A stretch of DNA of 64,000 nucleotides, taken from positions 88,053-152,052 of the IMG/VR virus record IMGVR_UViG_3300022689_000474, one strand, 5' to 3'. Position numbers and translations under genes: made by a program. Under the pieces are notes generated by a model that saw only the letters and a list, made by a program, of their open reading frames with translations, searched no databases and was not told the origin of the DNA. Source of the DNA: a virus. Positions 48,814 to 56,965 of this stretch are shown piece by piece (position 1 is the stretch's first letter; each line of letters starts with the position of its first letter).

Positions 48814-50409
48814 TTAAGAATACTTATTTATCAATATTTCTTTATGATAATCAATAGGTATTAAAGTACTTTCTGAGACATTATATGTACTCTTATAGGT
48901 TTCTATTCTTTTAGAAGATTGATTCTCATAAAATATAGTATTATCTTTAAAATCTATAATAATGGTCTTCTTATCTTCTTTATATCTTAATACCCTACCT
49001 AATACTTGAAGTAAATGATTTGGTTTATAACTGACATGAGCTAATACTAAATAAGATAGATATGGTATATCAATACCAGTACCAAATAGTTTAGAAGTTA
49101 CAAATACACAGTCTATATTACCTTCCTTTATATCTTTTAATATTCTCTCTTTTTCTGCTTTACTTTTACTACTACTTAATATTCGATATTCTTTAGTATT
49201 ATCTAATTCTTTTAATATATCTAATAATTTAGAAGCATGAGATTCTTTACCATTTATAGTCTTTACTACTACTAATACAGGTGCTTGTGAATCTCTTTTA
49301 TTTATAACATCTAAAGTTATATTACATAACATTCTATTCCTATTAAAATTATGAGTTATTACTTCTCTATCTAAAGTTTGATATATATAATGCTTTTTCC
49401 TACTATCAAGATTATCTCGGCATCTAGTTAATTCATTATAAAGTTTATTAGCATGATTACTTAGTTTTACTGGAGGTACCTCATATATCCTAAATGTTGG
49501 ATCACATATATAATTCTTTTCTATAAATTCTTCTTCACTCCTATTAAATTTTATTCGACCAGTTTGAGCATATACCATAATATTCTTACTATTTGAATTA
49601 GGAGTGGCACTAAGACCTATAGAATAATCTTTATTAACACAAAGAGAAGATATTAAATATCCATCATTTCTTGGAAGGACATCTTGAGGTTCATCTACTA
49701 TCAATATCTTTATACTTTTTAGAAAGTTTAATATTTTATCAATATGTCTTCCTTCCTTTAACTTGTAATAAAAAGAATTAGCTAAAGCTATAGTTCCTCT
49801 TCGATTTATATCGAAATGACCGTCTCCAACTAAACCTATTTCTTTCTTATCTATACTCTCTTTCATCCTATCATATGTTTGATTTAATAGAAGTCTAGTA
49901 TTTACTAAATATAAAAACCTAGACTTCTTATCTAATCTTAATAATTCCATAGCTATATGAGTTTTACCTCCTCCAGTAGGTATCTTAACAGTAAGAAATC
50001 TTTCTTTTAATATTGTATCTATAGCTTCTAATTGATATGGTCTTAATCTAATATCCGAATTAGTCTCTCTAGAATTCTTTATTTTTAGTTTTGGTTCTAA
50101 AGTTTTTATAGATAATTCAATATTCAGATCATTATTTAACTCTTTATAATTTTTTATTACTTTTATAATTTCTTCTTTAAACCCTATAGGAAATATTAAA
50201 GTATTTTCATTACTACTTAATAAATAATAATTACCTTTTATATTAGTAACATTTGGACGTATAACTTTTTCTTTAAATTGAGTATCATATAGTTCTTTAT
50301 CTATATCTAAATGTACTATTTGTAATAATTGAGTTAATAATTCTCTAGTAAATGGATTTATATAAACTTTTATACTACTTTGATTTAATTGTTCTAAAAT
50401 GATCTTCAT
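48814..50409 (-). CDS. SF2 helicase (UvsW/RAD25-type)
   Basis: Motifs in order: RPYQLEAI (Q-like motif); VKIPTGGGKTHIA (Walker A); ILIVDEPQ (motif II); GLSATPN (motif III); and FVTSKLFGTGIDIPYL followed by HLLQVLGRVLRY (motifs V and VI). The layout matches the T4 UvsW kind, which remodels forks, D-loops and Holliday junctions. A Met at 50424 is in frame, but the one at 50409 has a GGAGG ribosome site 8 bases before it and begins MKIILEQ, so it is the likely start; that gives 531 residues. A terminator at 50427-50460 separates it from the upstream SSB-like gene, so its expression may depend on readthrough. Confidence 0.88.
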   Translation of the reverse strand: MKIILEQLNQSSIKVYINPFTRELLTQLLQIVHLDIDKELYDTQFKEKVIRPNVTNIKGNYYLLSSNENTLIFPIGFKEEIIKVIKNYKELNNDLNIELSIKTLEPKLKIKNSRETNSDIRLRPYQLEAIDTILKERFLTVKIPTGGGKTHIAMELLRLDKKSRFLYLVNTRLLLNQTYDRMKESIDKKEIGLVGDGHFDINRRGTIALANSFYYKLKEGRHIDKILNFLKSIKILIVDEPQDVLPRNDGYLISSLCVNKDYSIGLSATPNSNSKNIMVYAQTGRIKFNRSEEEFIEKNYICDPTFRIYEVPPVKLSNHANKLYNELTRCRDNLDSRKKHYIYQTLDREVITHNFNRNRMLCNITLDVINKRDSQAPVLVVVKTINGKESHASKLLDILKELDNTKEYRILSSSKSKAEKERILKDIKEGNIDCVFVTSKLFGTGIDIPYLSYLVLAHVSYKPNHLLQVLGRVLRYKEDKKTIIIDFKDNTIFYENQSSKRIETYKSTYNVSESTLIPIDYHKEILINKYS

Positions 50410-50426
50410 TCTTTTTTCCTCCATTT

Positions 50427-50460
50427 AAAATTATCCCGAGTTATAATAAACTCGGGATAA
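50427..50460 (-). terminator. Minus-strand terminator or attenuator between SSB-like and SF2 genes
   Basis: TTATCCCGAGTT (50431-50442) pairs perfectly over 12 bases with AACTCGGGATAA (50449-50460). In leftward RNA it is followed by UUUU (50430-50427). It lies 9 bases after the SSB-like stop codon and ends just before the helicase gene. It would let the SSB-like protein be made in larger amounts than the genes that follow. Confidence 0.8.
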
Positions 50461-50469
50461 TAAATATAT

Positions 50470-51729
50470 TTATAGAATTAAATCATCATTTTCAGAGTCA
50501 AGAAAAGAAGATAATTTACTTTCATCTTCATCTTCTCCTACTTCAATGATTTCTTCTTTCATTCCACTTTCTTCTGTTTCTCCTTTAAATCCAGAAAGTA
50601 ATTCTGGTGGAATGGGTTTTACTAAATCTTGTAATCTAGGTGATTCTTCTTCCCAAAAGTTCCTTAAAGCTATCTCTTCTTGAGGATCATTCTCTTCATT
50701 ATATTTACCTTCTATATGGATTTGTGGGAAGGTCTTTTCTTTTATTTTGCTTATAACTACTGGTACAGAAGACATAGAACTTTCTTTTCGTTCTTCTAAC
50801 TCTTTAGCAAAAGGGTATGAACCTATTATTTTAGGTACTCTTTTACCTGTTTTATCTATACCATATAGACCTCTGATACTAGAAGGACTTAAAATAATAT
50901 GAAGAATTACTCCTCGAATCTTTTTCTTTTTACCAGTACTATCTGTATATTCTATCTCTTCACCTATAGGATTACCATCTGAGTCTACAAAAGAACTTAA
51001 TGGTTTCATCTTTATAGTTCTAGAGTTTACTCCTATATCTGTTACTACCATATAGATACTACCTTTTAATTTACATGTTTTCTCTTCTCCTTTAACTTCA
51101 GCTTTAGCATGACCATTAGAAATACAAACTTTACAAGGTTCTCCTCTTGATCCTATATAATCATGCAAACGGTTATCTGGTGCATCAAATGTACGAGGTT
51201 CTACCGCTTTTTTATAATCAAATAATGTAGGACATGGAACACCTGGTATATAGCTATATGGTTTATCTTCCCCATCTCCTTTTGTAGGTAAAAATGAACC
51301 TATAGTACTACATATACGATTATAAGAATTTGTACTTGCATCCCATGTAGAGAACTCGGGATATGTAGGCATTGAAATTATACGACCTCTAACAGAAGCA
51401 ATTGTATTTAAACTATATTCTTCGTCTCCTCCTTCATTTATAACTTTAGTAAATAGTTCTACTTCTTTCTTAACTCTCTTAGTTCGTTCACTTCCTTCAA
51501 TTGTTTCTTTAGTTTGTATATATTCATATAAACTAAAAAATACATCTGTTGAACCACTCGTATTTAATAACCAATTCGGTTTCTTTTTACCTTCATGTAG
51601 AAATAAAGCTACTCTTGGTAAGTTATTTGGTTCTTCACTTTCTGTTCCTTGAAGATATTGTGGGGCACTGATAGCTTCTAAATCTATCTGAATCTCTTCA
51701 TTTCCATTGGGCTTTACTAAGTCTGACAT
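50470..51729 (-). CDS. Probable single-stranded DNA-binding protein
   Basis: There is no clear family hit by eye. The 419-residue protein has three traits of phage SSBs such as T4 gp32: a central beta-rich region (VYMVVTDIG, GVILHIIL); a cysteine group (C-P-T near 177, CKVC near 209 and CKLKG near 226) that could bind zinc; and a very acidic, flexible C-terminus ending ENDDLIL, like the protein-docking tails of SSBs. It has a good ribosome site (AAGAGGG) and its own terminator, as expected for a protein needed in large amounts. It lies between the clamp-loader genes and the helicase genes. The SSB role is inferred from these points. Confidence 0.6.
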   Translation of the reverse strand: MSDLVKPNGNEEIQIDLEAISAPQYLQGTESEEPNNLPRVALFLHEGKKKPNWLLNTSGSTDVFFSLYEYIQTKETIEGSERTKRVKKEVELFTKVINEGGDEEYSLNTIASVRGRIISMPTYPEFSTWDASTNSYNRICSTIGSFLPTKGDGEDKPYSYIPGVPCPTLFDYKKAVEPRTFDAPDNRLHDYIGSRGEPCKVCISNGHAKAEVKGEEKTCKLKGSIYMVVTDIGVNSRTIKMKPLSSFVDSDGNPIGEEIEYTDSTGKKKKIRGVILHIILSPSSIRGLYGIDKTGKRVPKIIGSYPFAKELEERKESSMSSVPVVISKIKEKTFPQIHIEGKYNEENDPQEEIALRNFWEEESPRLQDLVKPIPPELLSGFKGETEESGMKEEIIEVGEDEDESKLSSFLDSENDDLIL

Positions 51730-51778
51730 TTTGTCCCTCTTTGTTATTTCTTATCTTGAACTTTATGATTAAAAGTAT

Positions 51779-52669
51779 TTATTTATTTAATATAAACATT
51801 GTATATGCGTAGAATCTTATTATACCTTTCTTATACTTTCTATTGAAACTTTTAGTTAACTGTTTATCTATATAATTTATTTCAATTATCTTCTTTGATA
51901 TCTTATCTACTTTCTCTTTATTCGTTTCTTTATTATATCTCTTTATTAAATCTTTTTTTATTATAGATAATCTATCTTTAGTACTTCTTATAAGTATATA
52001 TAAAGTACTATCATCCATATTACTTATAGCTCTTAAACCTTCTATATTATCTTTATTGTTAATATATATTTGTATTAAATTATAATTAATACCATATGAG
52101 TATAATTGTTTTAATCTATACTCATTTAATAACTTACCTGATTCATTTATATATAATTCTAATTTCTTTCTATCTAATTTTATCTTTTCATAATCATTAT
52201 TGCAATATGAACATAATAGATCCCAACACTTATTTATATATCCTTTAATAAAATATTTGCTTATATCTTTCTTTAAATCTATATAAAAATCACATTCATT
52301 TATATGTACTATATTTATGTCAATATGTTCTAAAGAATCCCTCTTACCTTTTGTTATATTCTCTTCTGTTATTAAAAATATATGATTTTGTATATGTATA
52401 TTATCTATAGGATTCTTAATATAATATTCTATGAATTTATATATATCTATTTTTATATCTGGATTTAAGAATTTAATTATATATATATCTCTTAATATTC
52501 CTTCATCCGTTATATTTAAAGGACTTTTTATATATCTATATAATTCTTTAGGATTATCTATATTAATTGCATTAATACTATATATATTTCTATCTTTATT
52601 AAATTCTATTCGGTCTTCTATAAATTTCCTTGAAAATCCATACCCCCCTATTAATAAATTAATCTTCAT
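51779..52669 (-). CDS. Probable clamp-loader delta subunit (HolA-like)
   Basis: The 296-residue protein begins KINLLIGGYGFSRKFIEDRI, which resembles the start of delta subunits (a LLYG..-F-hhh-(E)...I pattern), followed by IFLITEENITKGKRDSLE, like the delta strand with the Asp-Lys-Arg turn. It has no Walker A, as expected for delta. The C-terminal half is all helical. It overlaps the DnaX-like gene by 11 bases, which strongly suggests that the two proteins form one complex loading the clamp encoded at 55683. Similarity to HolA is weak, so a different small helical partner is possible. Confidence 0.5.
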   Translation of the reverse strand: MKINLLIGGYGFSRKFIEDRIEFNKDRNIYSINAINIDNPKELYRYIKSPLNITDEGILRDIYIIKFLNPDIKIDIYKFIEYYIKNPIDNIHIQNHIFLITEENITKGKRDSLEHIDINIVHINECDFYIDLKKDISKYFIKGYINKCWDLLCSYCNNDYEKIKLDRKKLELYINESGKLLNEYRLKQLYSYGINYNLIQIYINNKDNIEGLRAISNMDDSTLYILIRSTKDRLSIIKKDLIKRYNKETNKEKVDKISKKIIEINYIDKQLTKSFNRKYKKGIIRFYAYTMFILNK

Positions 52670-53912
52670 CTAAACTATTACCAAGTAATCTTTCTACTAT
52701 ATTATCTCTATATTTATATTCGATACCTCTATTAACTTCTTCTTTAACTTCCCCTTTAATCTTATCTTTTTCTATCTCTTCTTTATTACATACTTCTATA
52801 TTCTTATCTTCCTTATTACATTTACCTAATACCTTAAATACATTTTTATTACTATTAGCTATAAGAGCAACTTCTATAGATATTCCTTCTTGTATACATG
52901 AATATATATCTCTTGTTAAAGAGAGTACTTCCTTCTGTTCCTTATCATCTTTTATATATAATGTATATATACTTAAATCTTCTAATATAAAATTAGTAAG
53001 AGTTTCTTCCTTAAGACCTTTAGATTTCCAAGTTTCTATAAGATGTCTACTTTCTGTACTTTTTTTATATAAACAAGCATATAACTTAATCCTTTCAGAA
53101 GGAGTACAACCTCCACCTAAAACTTCATAAATGATATCTTCAGTAATATCTTCTATACTGATCCTAGGATGAATAAGATTAAATTTACTCCAAGCTTCTC
53201 CCATAGTTTTATTCGTGAGAGAACTAAATGCATCTATAGCTTTTATATCCATTTGGGGAAATATAGATATCATTCTTTTCTTTATCTCTTTACTAGAATG
53301 AAATCCTAGTTCATAATCTTGTGCTCTTCTTCTTAAAGCTTCTGCAGTTACACTACCTATAGACTCGAGATCCATAGTAGTTAAAATCCATAATGAATTG
53401 AAGTTTCTATGTGGAGGGGGTTCAAATGCTTCTAATAACTGTTGTATTGCATTACCACTTAATTTCTGTACTTCATTAATAATGTTTATTACTCTTTGTT
53501 CTTTATTTATTATTTCTCCTTTTTCATTCTCTAATATCATTGGGGGACTTTGACTTTTAGATATTAAAGTTTCTAATATTAGTTTATCTGAAGCTTTCCC
53601 TATAGTAATACTTGTTATATTATCTTCTGATATACCTAAACATACATCACAATAACCACAAGGTTCAGAACTCCCTTTCTCTCTATTTAGACAATTTGTA
53701 CTCGATGCTATTATTTGAGCTAATGTTGTTTTACCTGTGCCTGGAGGACCATATATTAATATAAATTTGACCGGTTCATTATTCTCTATATTAAATCTTA
53801 TATTTTCTATATACTGTGGATTTATACCTATAAGATCAGACCAAGTATTAGGTCTATATTTTTCTGATAATGAAACATAAATAAAATCTTTTTTCTTATT
53901 CTCTTCTGTCAT
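52659..53912 (-). CDS. dnaX: DnaX-like clamp loader ATPase
   Basis: This AAA+ ATPase opens and loads the sliding clamp. The N-terminus SLSEKYRPNTWSDLIG is the standard start of DnaX and RFC. Walker A is G55-PPGTGKT62. A zinc module with C74, C85, C88 and C91 matches DnaX. Walker B is INEVQKLS with Glu in place of the usual Asp-Glu. The sensor block LWILTTMD and the Arg-rich EALRRRAQDYEL follow. The C-terminal 100 residues are lysine/glutamate-rich. A ribosome site fully matching the 16S tail (GGAGGTGA) lies 8 bases before the start. It overlaps the probable delta gene. Confidence 0.9.
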   Translation of the reverse strand: MTEENKKKDFIYVSLSEKYRPNTWSDLIGINPQYIENIRFNIENNEPVKFILIYGPPGTGKTTLAQIIASSTNCLNREKGSSEPCGYCDVCLGISEDNITSITIGKASDKLILETLISKSQSPPMILENEKGEIINKEQRVINIINEVQKLSGNAIQQLLEAFEPPPHRNFNSLWILTTMDLESIGSVTAEALRRRAQDYELGFHSSKEIKKRMISIFPQMDIKAIDAFSSLTNKTMGEAWSKFNLIHPRISIEDITEDIIYEVLGGGCTPSERIKLYACLYKKSTESRHLIETWKSKGLKEETLTNFILEDLSIYTLYIKDDKEQKEVLSLTRDIYSCIQEGISIEVALIANSNKNVFKVLGKCNKEDKNIEVCNKEEIEKDKIKGEVKEEVNRGIEYKYRDNIVERLLGNSLDED

Positions 53913-53920
53913 TTATAAAC

Positions 53921-53929
53921 TCACCTCCC
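53921..53929 (-). promoter_or_regulatory. Perfect Shine-Dalgarno of the DnaX-like gene
   Basis: On the minus strand the sequence GGGAGGTGA lies 8 bases before the ATG at 53912. It complements the 3' end of bacterial 16S rRNA over at least eight bases. It fixes the start and shows that the host uses normal anti-SD pairing, although many late genes here lack it. Confidence 0.8.
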
Positions 53930-53953
53930 TATTTATTTCCTAACTATAATAAT

Positions 53954-54679
53954 TTATTTTCTAAGAGATATACTTTCTAATACTTTTCTTTTTGCTAATT
54001 CATAATCTTTTACTAAGAAATAAATAGGATCTAAAGGTTCATATTCAAAAGGATAAATAACTTCTTTTGGTACTCTACTACCATCTTTCTTTATTGTATA
54101 TGACTTTATCTTACCTTTTATACAATTACTACCTATTATGGGATTATAACTTACTATAATTGGATGTTTACCAGAAAATCTAGAATAGTGAACTTTATTT
54201 CTATTCTCTTTAATACCTCCCTTTTTATCAGGTAAAAATACTTTAAATGCTTCTGAACCAGCTACTAATATAGGAGTATTTATATTAATACTAGATAGAT
54301 CTAACTTTGTCCAATCAGAACATATATTTCTATCAGATTGTTTTATATTTGCTTTATCACCCCTCTCTCCCATAGGGTTACATCTAATTACATTACCAAA
54401 TAATATATGGTTATAAAAAGGTTTATATTTATCTTCTAATTCAGGATCTTTATCAAATATATTTTCTATTATCATTGTTAAGAACCATCCTGCATTCCTT
54501 TTACTCTCGTCAGGACTTAATGATATATTCGTTCTTTCTTCTATAATAGATGGATAATCACTATATATACAAAGTAATACGTCTTTAAAAGGTACTTTTG
54601 AAGTACTATGTATAGATTTACCTGTTGATAAGGAACATTTTACACAAGATGGATCGTTATCTGGAGTTCTATAAACCAT
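53954..54679 (-). CDS. Uracil-DNA glycosylase, family-4-like (Fe-S type)
   Basis: This enzyme would remove uracil from DNA. The 241-residue protein has C12-V-K-C15 near the N-terminus and a later Cys in NICSDW that could hold an Fe-S cluster, NVIRCNPMG like the N..(K/R)CRPP block of family-4 UDG, PILVAGSEAFKVFL like the LxxLGxxAxxxhL block, and SGKHPIIVSYNP in place of the HPS motif. The first active-site motif (usually GE-PG-ED) is changed to YSDYPSIIEE, so substrate range may differ. Similar proteins occur in other large phages. It lies between the dUTPase and DnaX-like genes. Confidence 0.75.
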   Translation of the reverse strand: MVYRTPDNDPSCVKCSLSTGKSIHSTSKVPFKDVLLCIYSDYPSIIEERTNISLSPDESKRNAGWFLTMIIENIFDKDPELEDKYKPFYNHILFGNVIRCNPMGERGDKANIKQSDRNICSDWTKLDLSSININTPILVAGSEAFKVFLPDKKGGIKENRNKVHYSRFSGKHPIIVSYNPIIGSNCIKGKIKSYTIKKDGSRVPKEVIYPFEYEPLDPIYFLVKDYELAKRKVLESISLRK

Positions 54680-54711
54680 TATTTTTCTCTCTCTATTTTT
54701 ATTTATATATT

Positions 54712-54743
54712 AAAAACCTCCAGATACTTTATATATCTGGAGG
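54712..54743 (-). terminator. Minus-strand terminator between dUTPase and UDG genes
   Basis: CCTCCAGATA (54717-54726) pairs perfectly over 10 bases with TATCTGGAGG (54734-54743) around a seven-base loop. Leftward RNA continues with U5 (54716-54712). It lies 8 bases after the dUTPase stop and divides the leftward module into at least two transcription units. Confidence 0.85.
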
Positions 54744-54751
54744 ATTGTAAT

Positions 54752-55387
54752 TTAGAAGATACCTCCTGTACTTCCAAATCCTCCTCTATTTTCGGCTTCC
54801 CAATCTCTTTCTTTATCTATATTATTAATAGGATAAAGATTTACATAAGGCATAGCAATTAATTGTGCTAATCTTTCTCCAACATTAATAAAGTAACTCT
54901 CATCAGTATATGAAATAAGATTAAGATATACTTCATCTTCAGGTCCACAATAATCTGGATCTATAACTCCAACATTATTACCTAAAGTAATACCTCCTAT
55001 CTTAATAAGACTACTTCTAGGATATATAGCAAACCAAGCTAAAGAACTTTCAGGTTTAATACAGAACCCAGTCTTAACTAATTGAGCATCATACTTCTTC
55101 CTATATATAATCTCTTTACCTTCATTATCTTCTTCAATATAAAAGGAGGTAAAACCCCCTTCTATTGAAGATAAAACTTCTTCTTTATTATTTTCTGGTA
55201 GACTATTTAATTCACATACAGGTACATATTTAAATTTACCTAATTCATCTAATACTTTATGAGGATGGATTATTTTAGGTTCTGCAGCCATTAAATCTCT
55301 GCCAACACTCAAGGGAGTGCCTTTATTCATCTGTCCTTCAGGGAAATGATCTAAACATAGAATAGAAGTTTCTAATTCAAATTTCAT
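54752..55387 (-). CDS. dut: dUTP pyrophosphatase
   Basis: dUTPase hydrolyses dUTP to dUMP, keeping uracil out of DNA and feeding ThyX. All five motifs of the trimeric family are seen: LSVGRDLMA (1), YPRSSLIKIGG (2), GVIDPDYCG (3), GERLAQL (4) and NRGGFGSTG (5, the C-terminal lid). The protein is 211 residues, about 60 longer than usual, because of an insert between motifs 1 and 2 (around residues 50-90, with a Glu-rich stretch). It overlaps the end of the 99-residue gene by 4 bases and is followed by a terminator. Confidence 0.93.
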   Translation of the reverse strand: MKFELETSILCLDHFPEGQMNKGTPLSVGRDLMAAEPKIIHPHKVLDELGKFKYVPVCELNSLPENNKEEVLSSIEGGFTSFYIEEDNEGKEIIYRKKYDAQLVKTGFCIKPESSLAWFAIYPRSSLIKIGGITLGNNVGVIDPDYCGPEDEVYLNLISYTDESYFINVGERLAQLIAMPYVNLYPINNIDKERDWEAENRGGFGSTGGIF

Positions 55388-55683
55388 AAAAAATATAAAT
55401 CTAAAGAATTTTCATTACAGAATTGTTTCAACCAGTTATAAAAAGTAATGTAAGTATGATTATATAATTTGAATGAGAAAGATCTATAAATTGCTATATA
55501 CTTTAAAGGTTCTAAATAATAATGTTCCCATAGTTGTATATAAATATCAAAATCACTTTCTTTTAGATAAATAATATTAATATTAGATAAAGGTATATCT
55601 CTAAGTTTATCAGGTAATAATGTAATTACATCACAATCTTCTTTATAAGTAAGAGGATATAATATAAGTAAGGATATTGACAT
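55384..55683 (-). CDS. Hypothetical protein, 99 aa
   Basis: Not recognised. It is a small, neutral, aromatic-rich alpha/beta protein with no motif and no clear membrane segment. Its stop overlaps the dUTPase start by 4 bases and its start is at the last base of the clamp gene, so it is translationally coupled on both sides. The tight packing supports a real gene with a replication or nucleotide role, but no function can be named. Confidence 0.6.
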   Translation of the reverse strand: MSISLLILYPLTYKEDCDVITLLPDKLRDIPLSNINIIYLKESDFDIYIQLWEHYYLEPLKYIAIYRSFSFKLYNHTYITFYNWLKQFCNENSLDLYFL

Positions 55684-56948
55684 TATTCTGTTTTCACATT
55701 AGAAGGAAGATAAGTAGTGGGACTTCCATCTATAACTCCAGTTACTAATTTGAATATTAAATAACAAGGATCTTTAGGTTCTTTCATGTTTTCTATTTTA
55801 TATACATCTATCTGCATATTCGAATTCTTTAAAGAAGAATAAACTCTTGCAACCTTATCAGTCTCAGGTGCGAATAATGTAATTGGATTCCAATTTTCTT
55901 TATCTATCTGTAAAGTATTAAGAGGAATCTTACCAGCTTCTCTAGTATTTTCTCCTTTCATCTCTAAACAATTTTCTTCTATATTTAAATCCATAGTTAA
56001 TTCAGTTGTATTATCTTCTGGAGAACTATGAATTTTTACTACATTTATAAAGTCTTCTATTCTAAAACTAAAATATCCTAATCTAATGAATTTATTTCCT
56101 TTATTGAGTAAAAATCTATCTATTTGGTCATATTGTTGAGAAACAGTAGTATTATCTTTTACATATATTATTTCTCCACAACTAACTACTATTTTGAATA
56201 GATTATCTGTCTCTTCATCTTTATATAATTTAAATACTGAATCTACAAATTGAGGTTTTATAAAATCTCTAATATAAGGAGTAATCCAACATTTACTATT
56301 TTCTTTATGTACTTCAGTATTAAAATCTATAGAAACAACAATAGAAGACATATCTCCTTTAGCTATTAAACTTACTAGTCCAGAACTTTCTTTTGTTTTA
56401 ATACAAATAGGATTCCTCTTATCTAAGAAATAAATATTCCTTAAACCTTCACATAGAGGAGTCATTATTTCTTTATCTTCTTCTTCTTGTAATTTAATAA
56501 CAGAATCATTTAATATTAATTCCCATTTTCTACCTTGTTGAGTTAAACCGGACCTAACTATTCTTACATCTCCTCCATATATAGGTTTATTAATACTACC
56601 TAAAGACCCCATATTATATATAATACGACTATCTGTAGTCTTTATACTAAATACAGCTATATCATCTAATAAACTTTTATTTAATATCTTAAGATTCTCA
56701 GGTAAAACATAAACACTACCTTCTTCATCTATATCACACTCTATATATACTTTTATCTTATAAAAAAGATTATTAGAACTATTTTCTATAAATAACTTAC
56801 CTTTCTTAGGATTAGCAACTAAGGTCTCTTTTGGTAATTGACAACTTATTTTTATGGGTTCTTCTTTAAGACTTGAAGAGTTTTGACCTGCTATTATTTG
56901 ATTTAATAAGAATAAATACTTCTTTACATCTTTTATAGAAACTTTCAT
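55683..56948 (-). CDS. dnaN: Sliding clamp, DnaN-like (beta clamp)
   Basis: The clamp holds the polymerase on DNA. The 421-residue protein has the size and style of bacterial beta clamps: it starts MKVSIKDVKKYLFLLNQI, is built almost wholly of short beta strands with few motifs, and ends with a YLIFKLVTG strand followed by a short tail, like the DnaN C-terminus. A Met at 56978 is in frame, but the Met at 56948 has AAAGGA 6 bases before it and gives the expected start, so it is preferred. It lies 17 bases after the family A polymerase gene, a natural partner. The DnaN call rests on architecture, length and context, since clamps conserve little sequence. Confidence 0.7.
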   Translation of the reverse strand: MKVSIKDVKKYLFLLNQIIAGQNSSSLKEEPIKISCQLPKETLVANPKKGKLFIENSSNNLFYKIKVYIECDIDEEGSVYVLPENLKILNKSLLDDIAVFSIKTTDSRIIYNMGSLGSINKPIYGGDVRIVRSGLTQQGRKWELILNDSVIKLQEEEDKEIMTPLCEGLRNIYFLDKRNPICIKTKESSGLVSLIAKGDMSSIVVSIDFNTEVHKENSKCWITPYIRDFIKPQFVDSVFKLYKDEETDNLFKIVVSCGEIIYVKDNTTVSQQYDQIDRFLLNKGNKFIRLGYFSFRIEDFINVVKIHSSPEDNTTELTMDLNIEENCLEMKGENTREAGKIPLNTLQIDKENWNPITLFAPETDKVARVYSSLKNSNMQIDVYKIENMKEPKDPCYLIFKLVTGVIDGSPTTYLPSNVKTE

Positions 56949-56965
56949 TTTATTTCCTTTTATAT

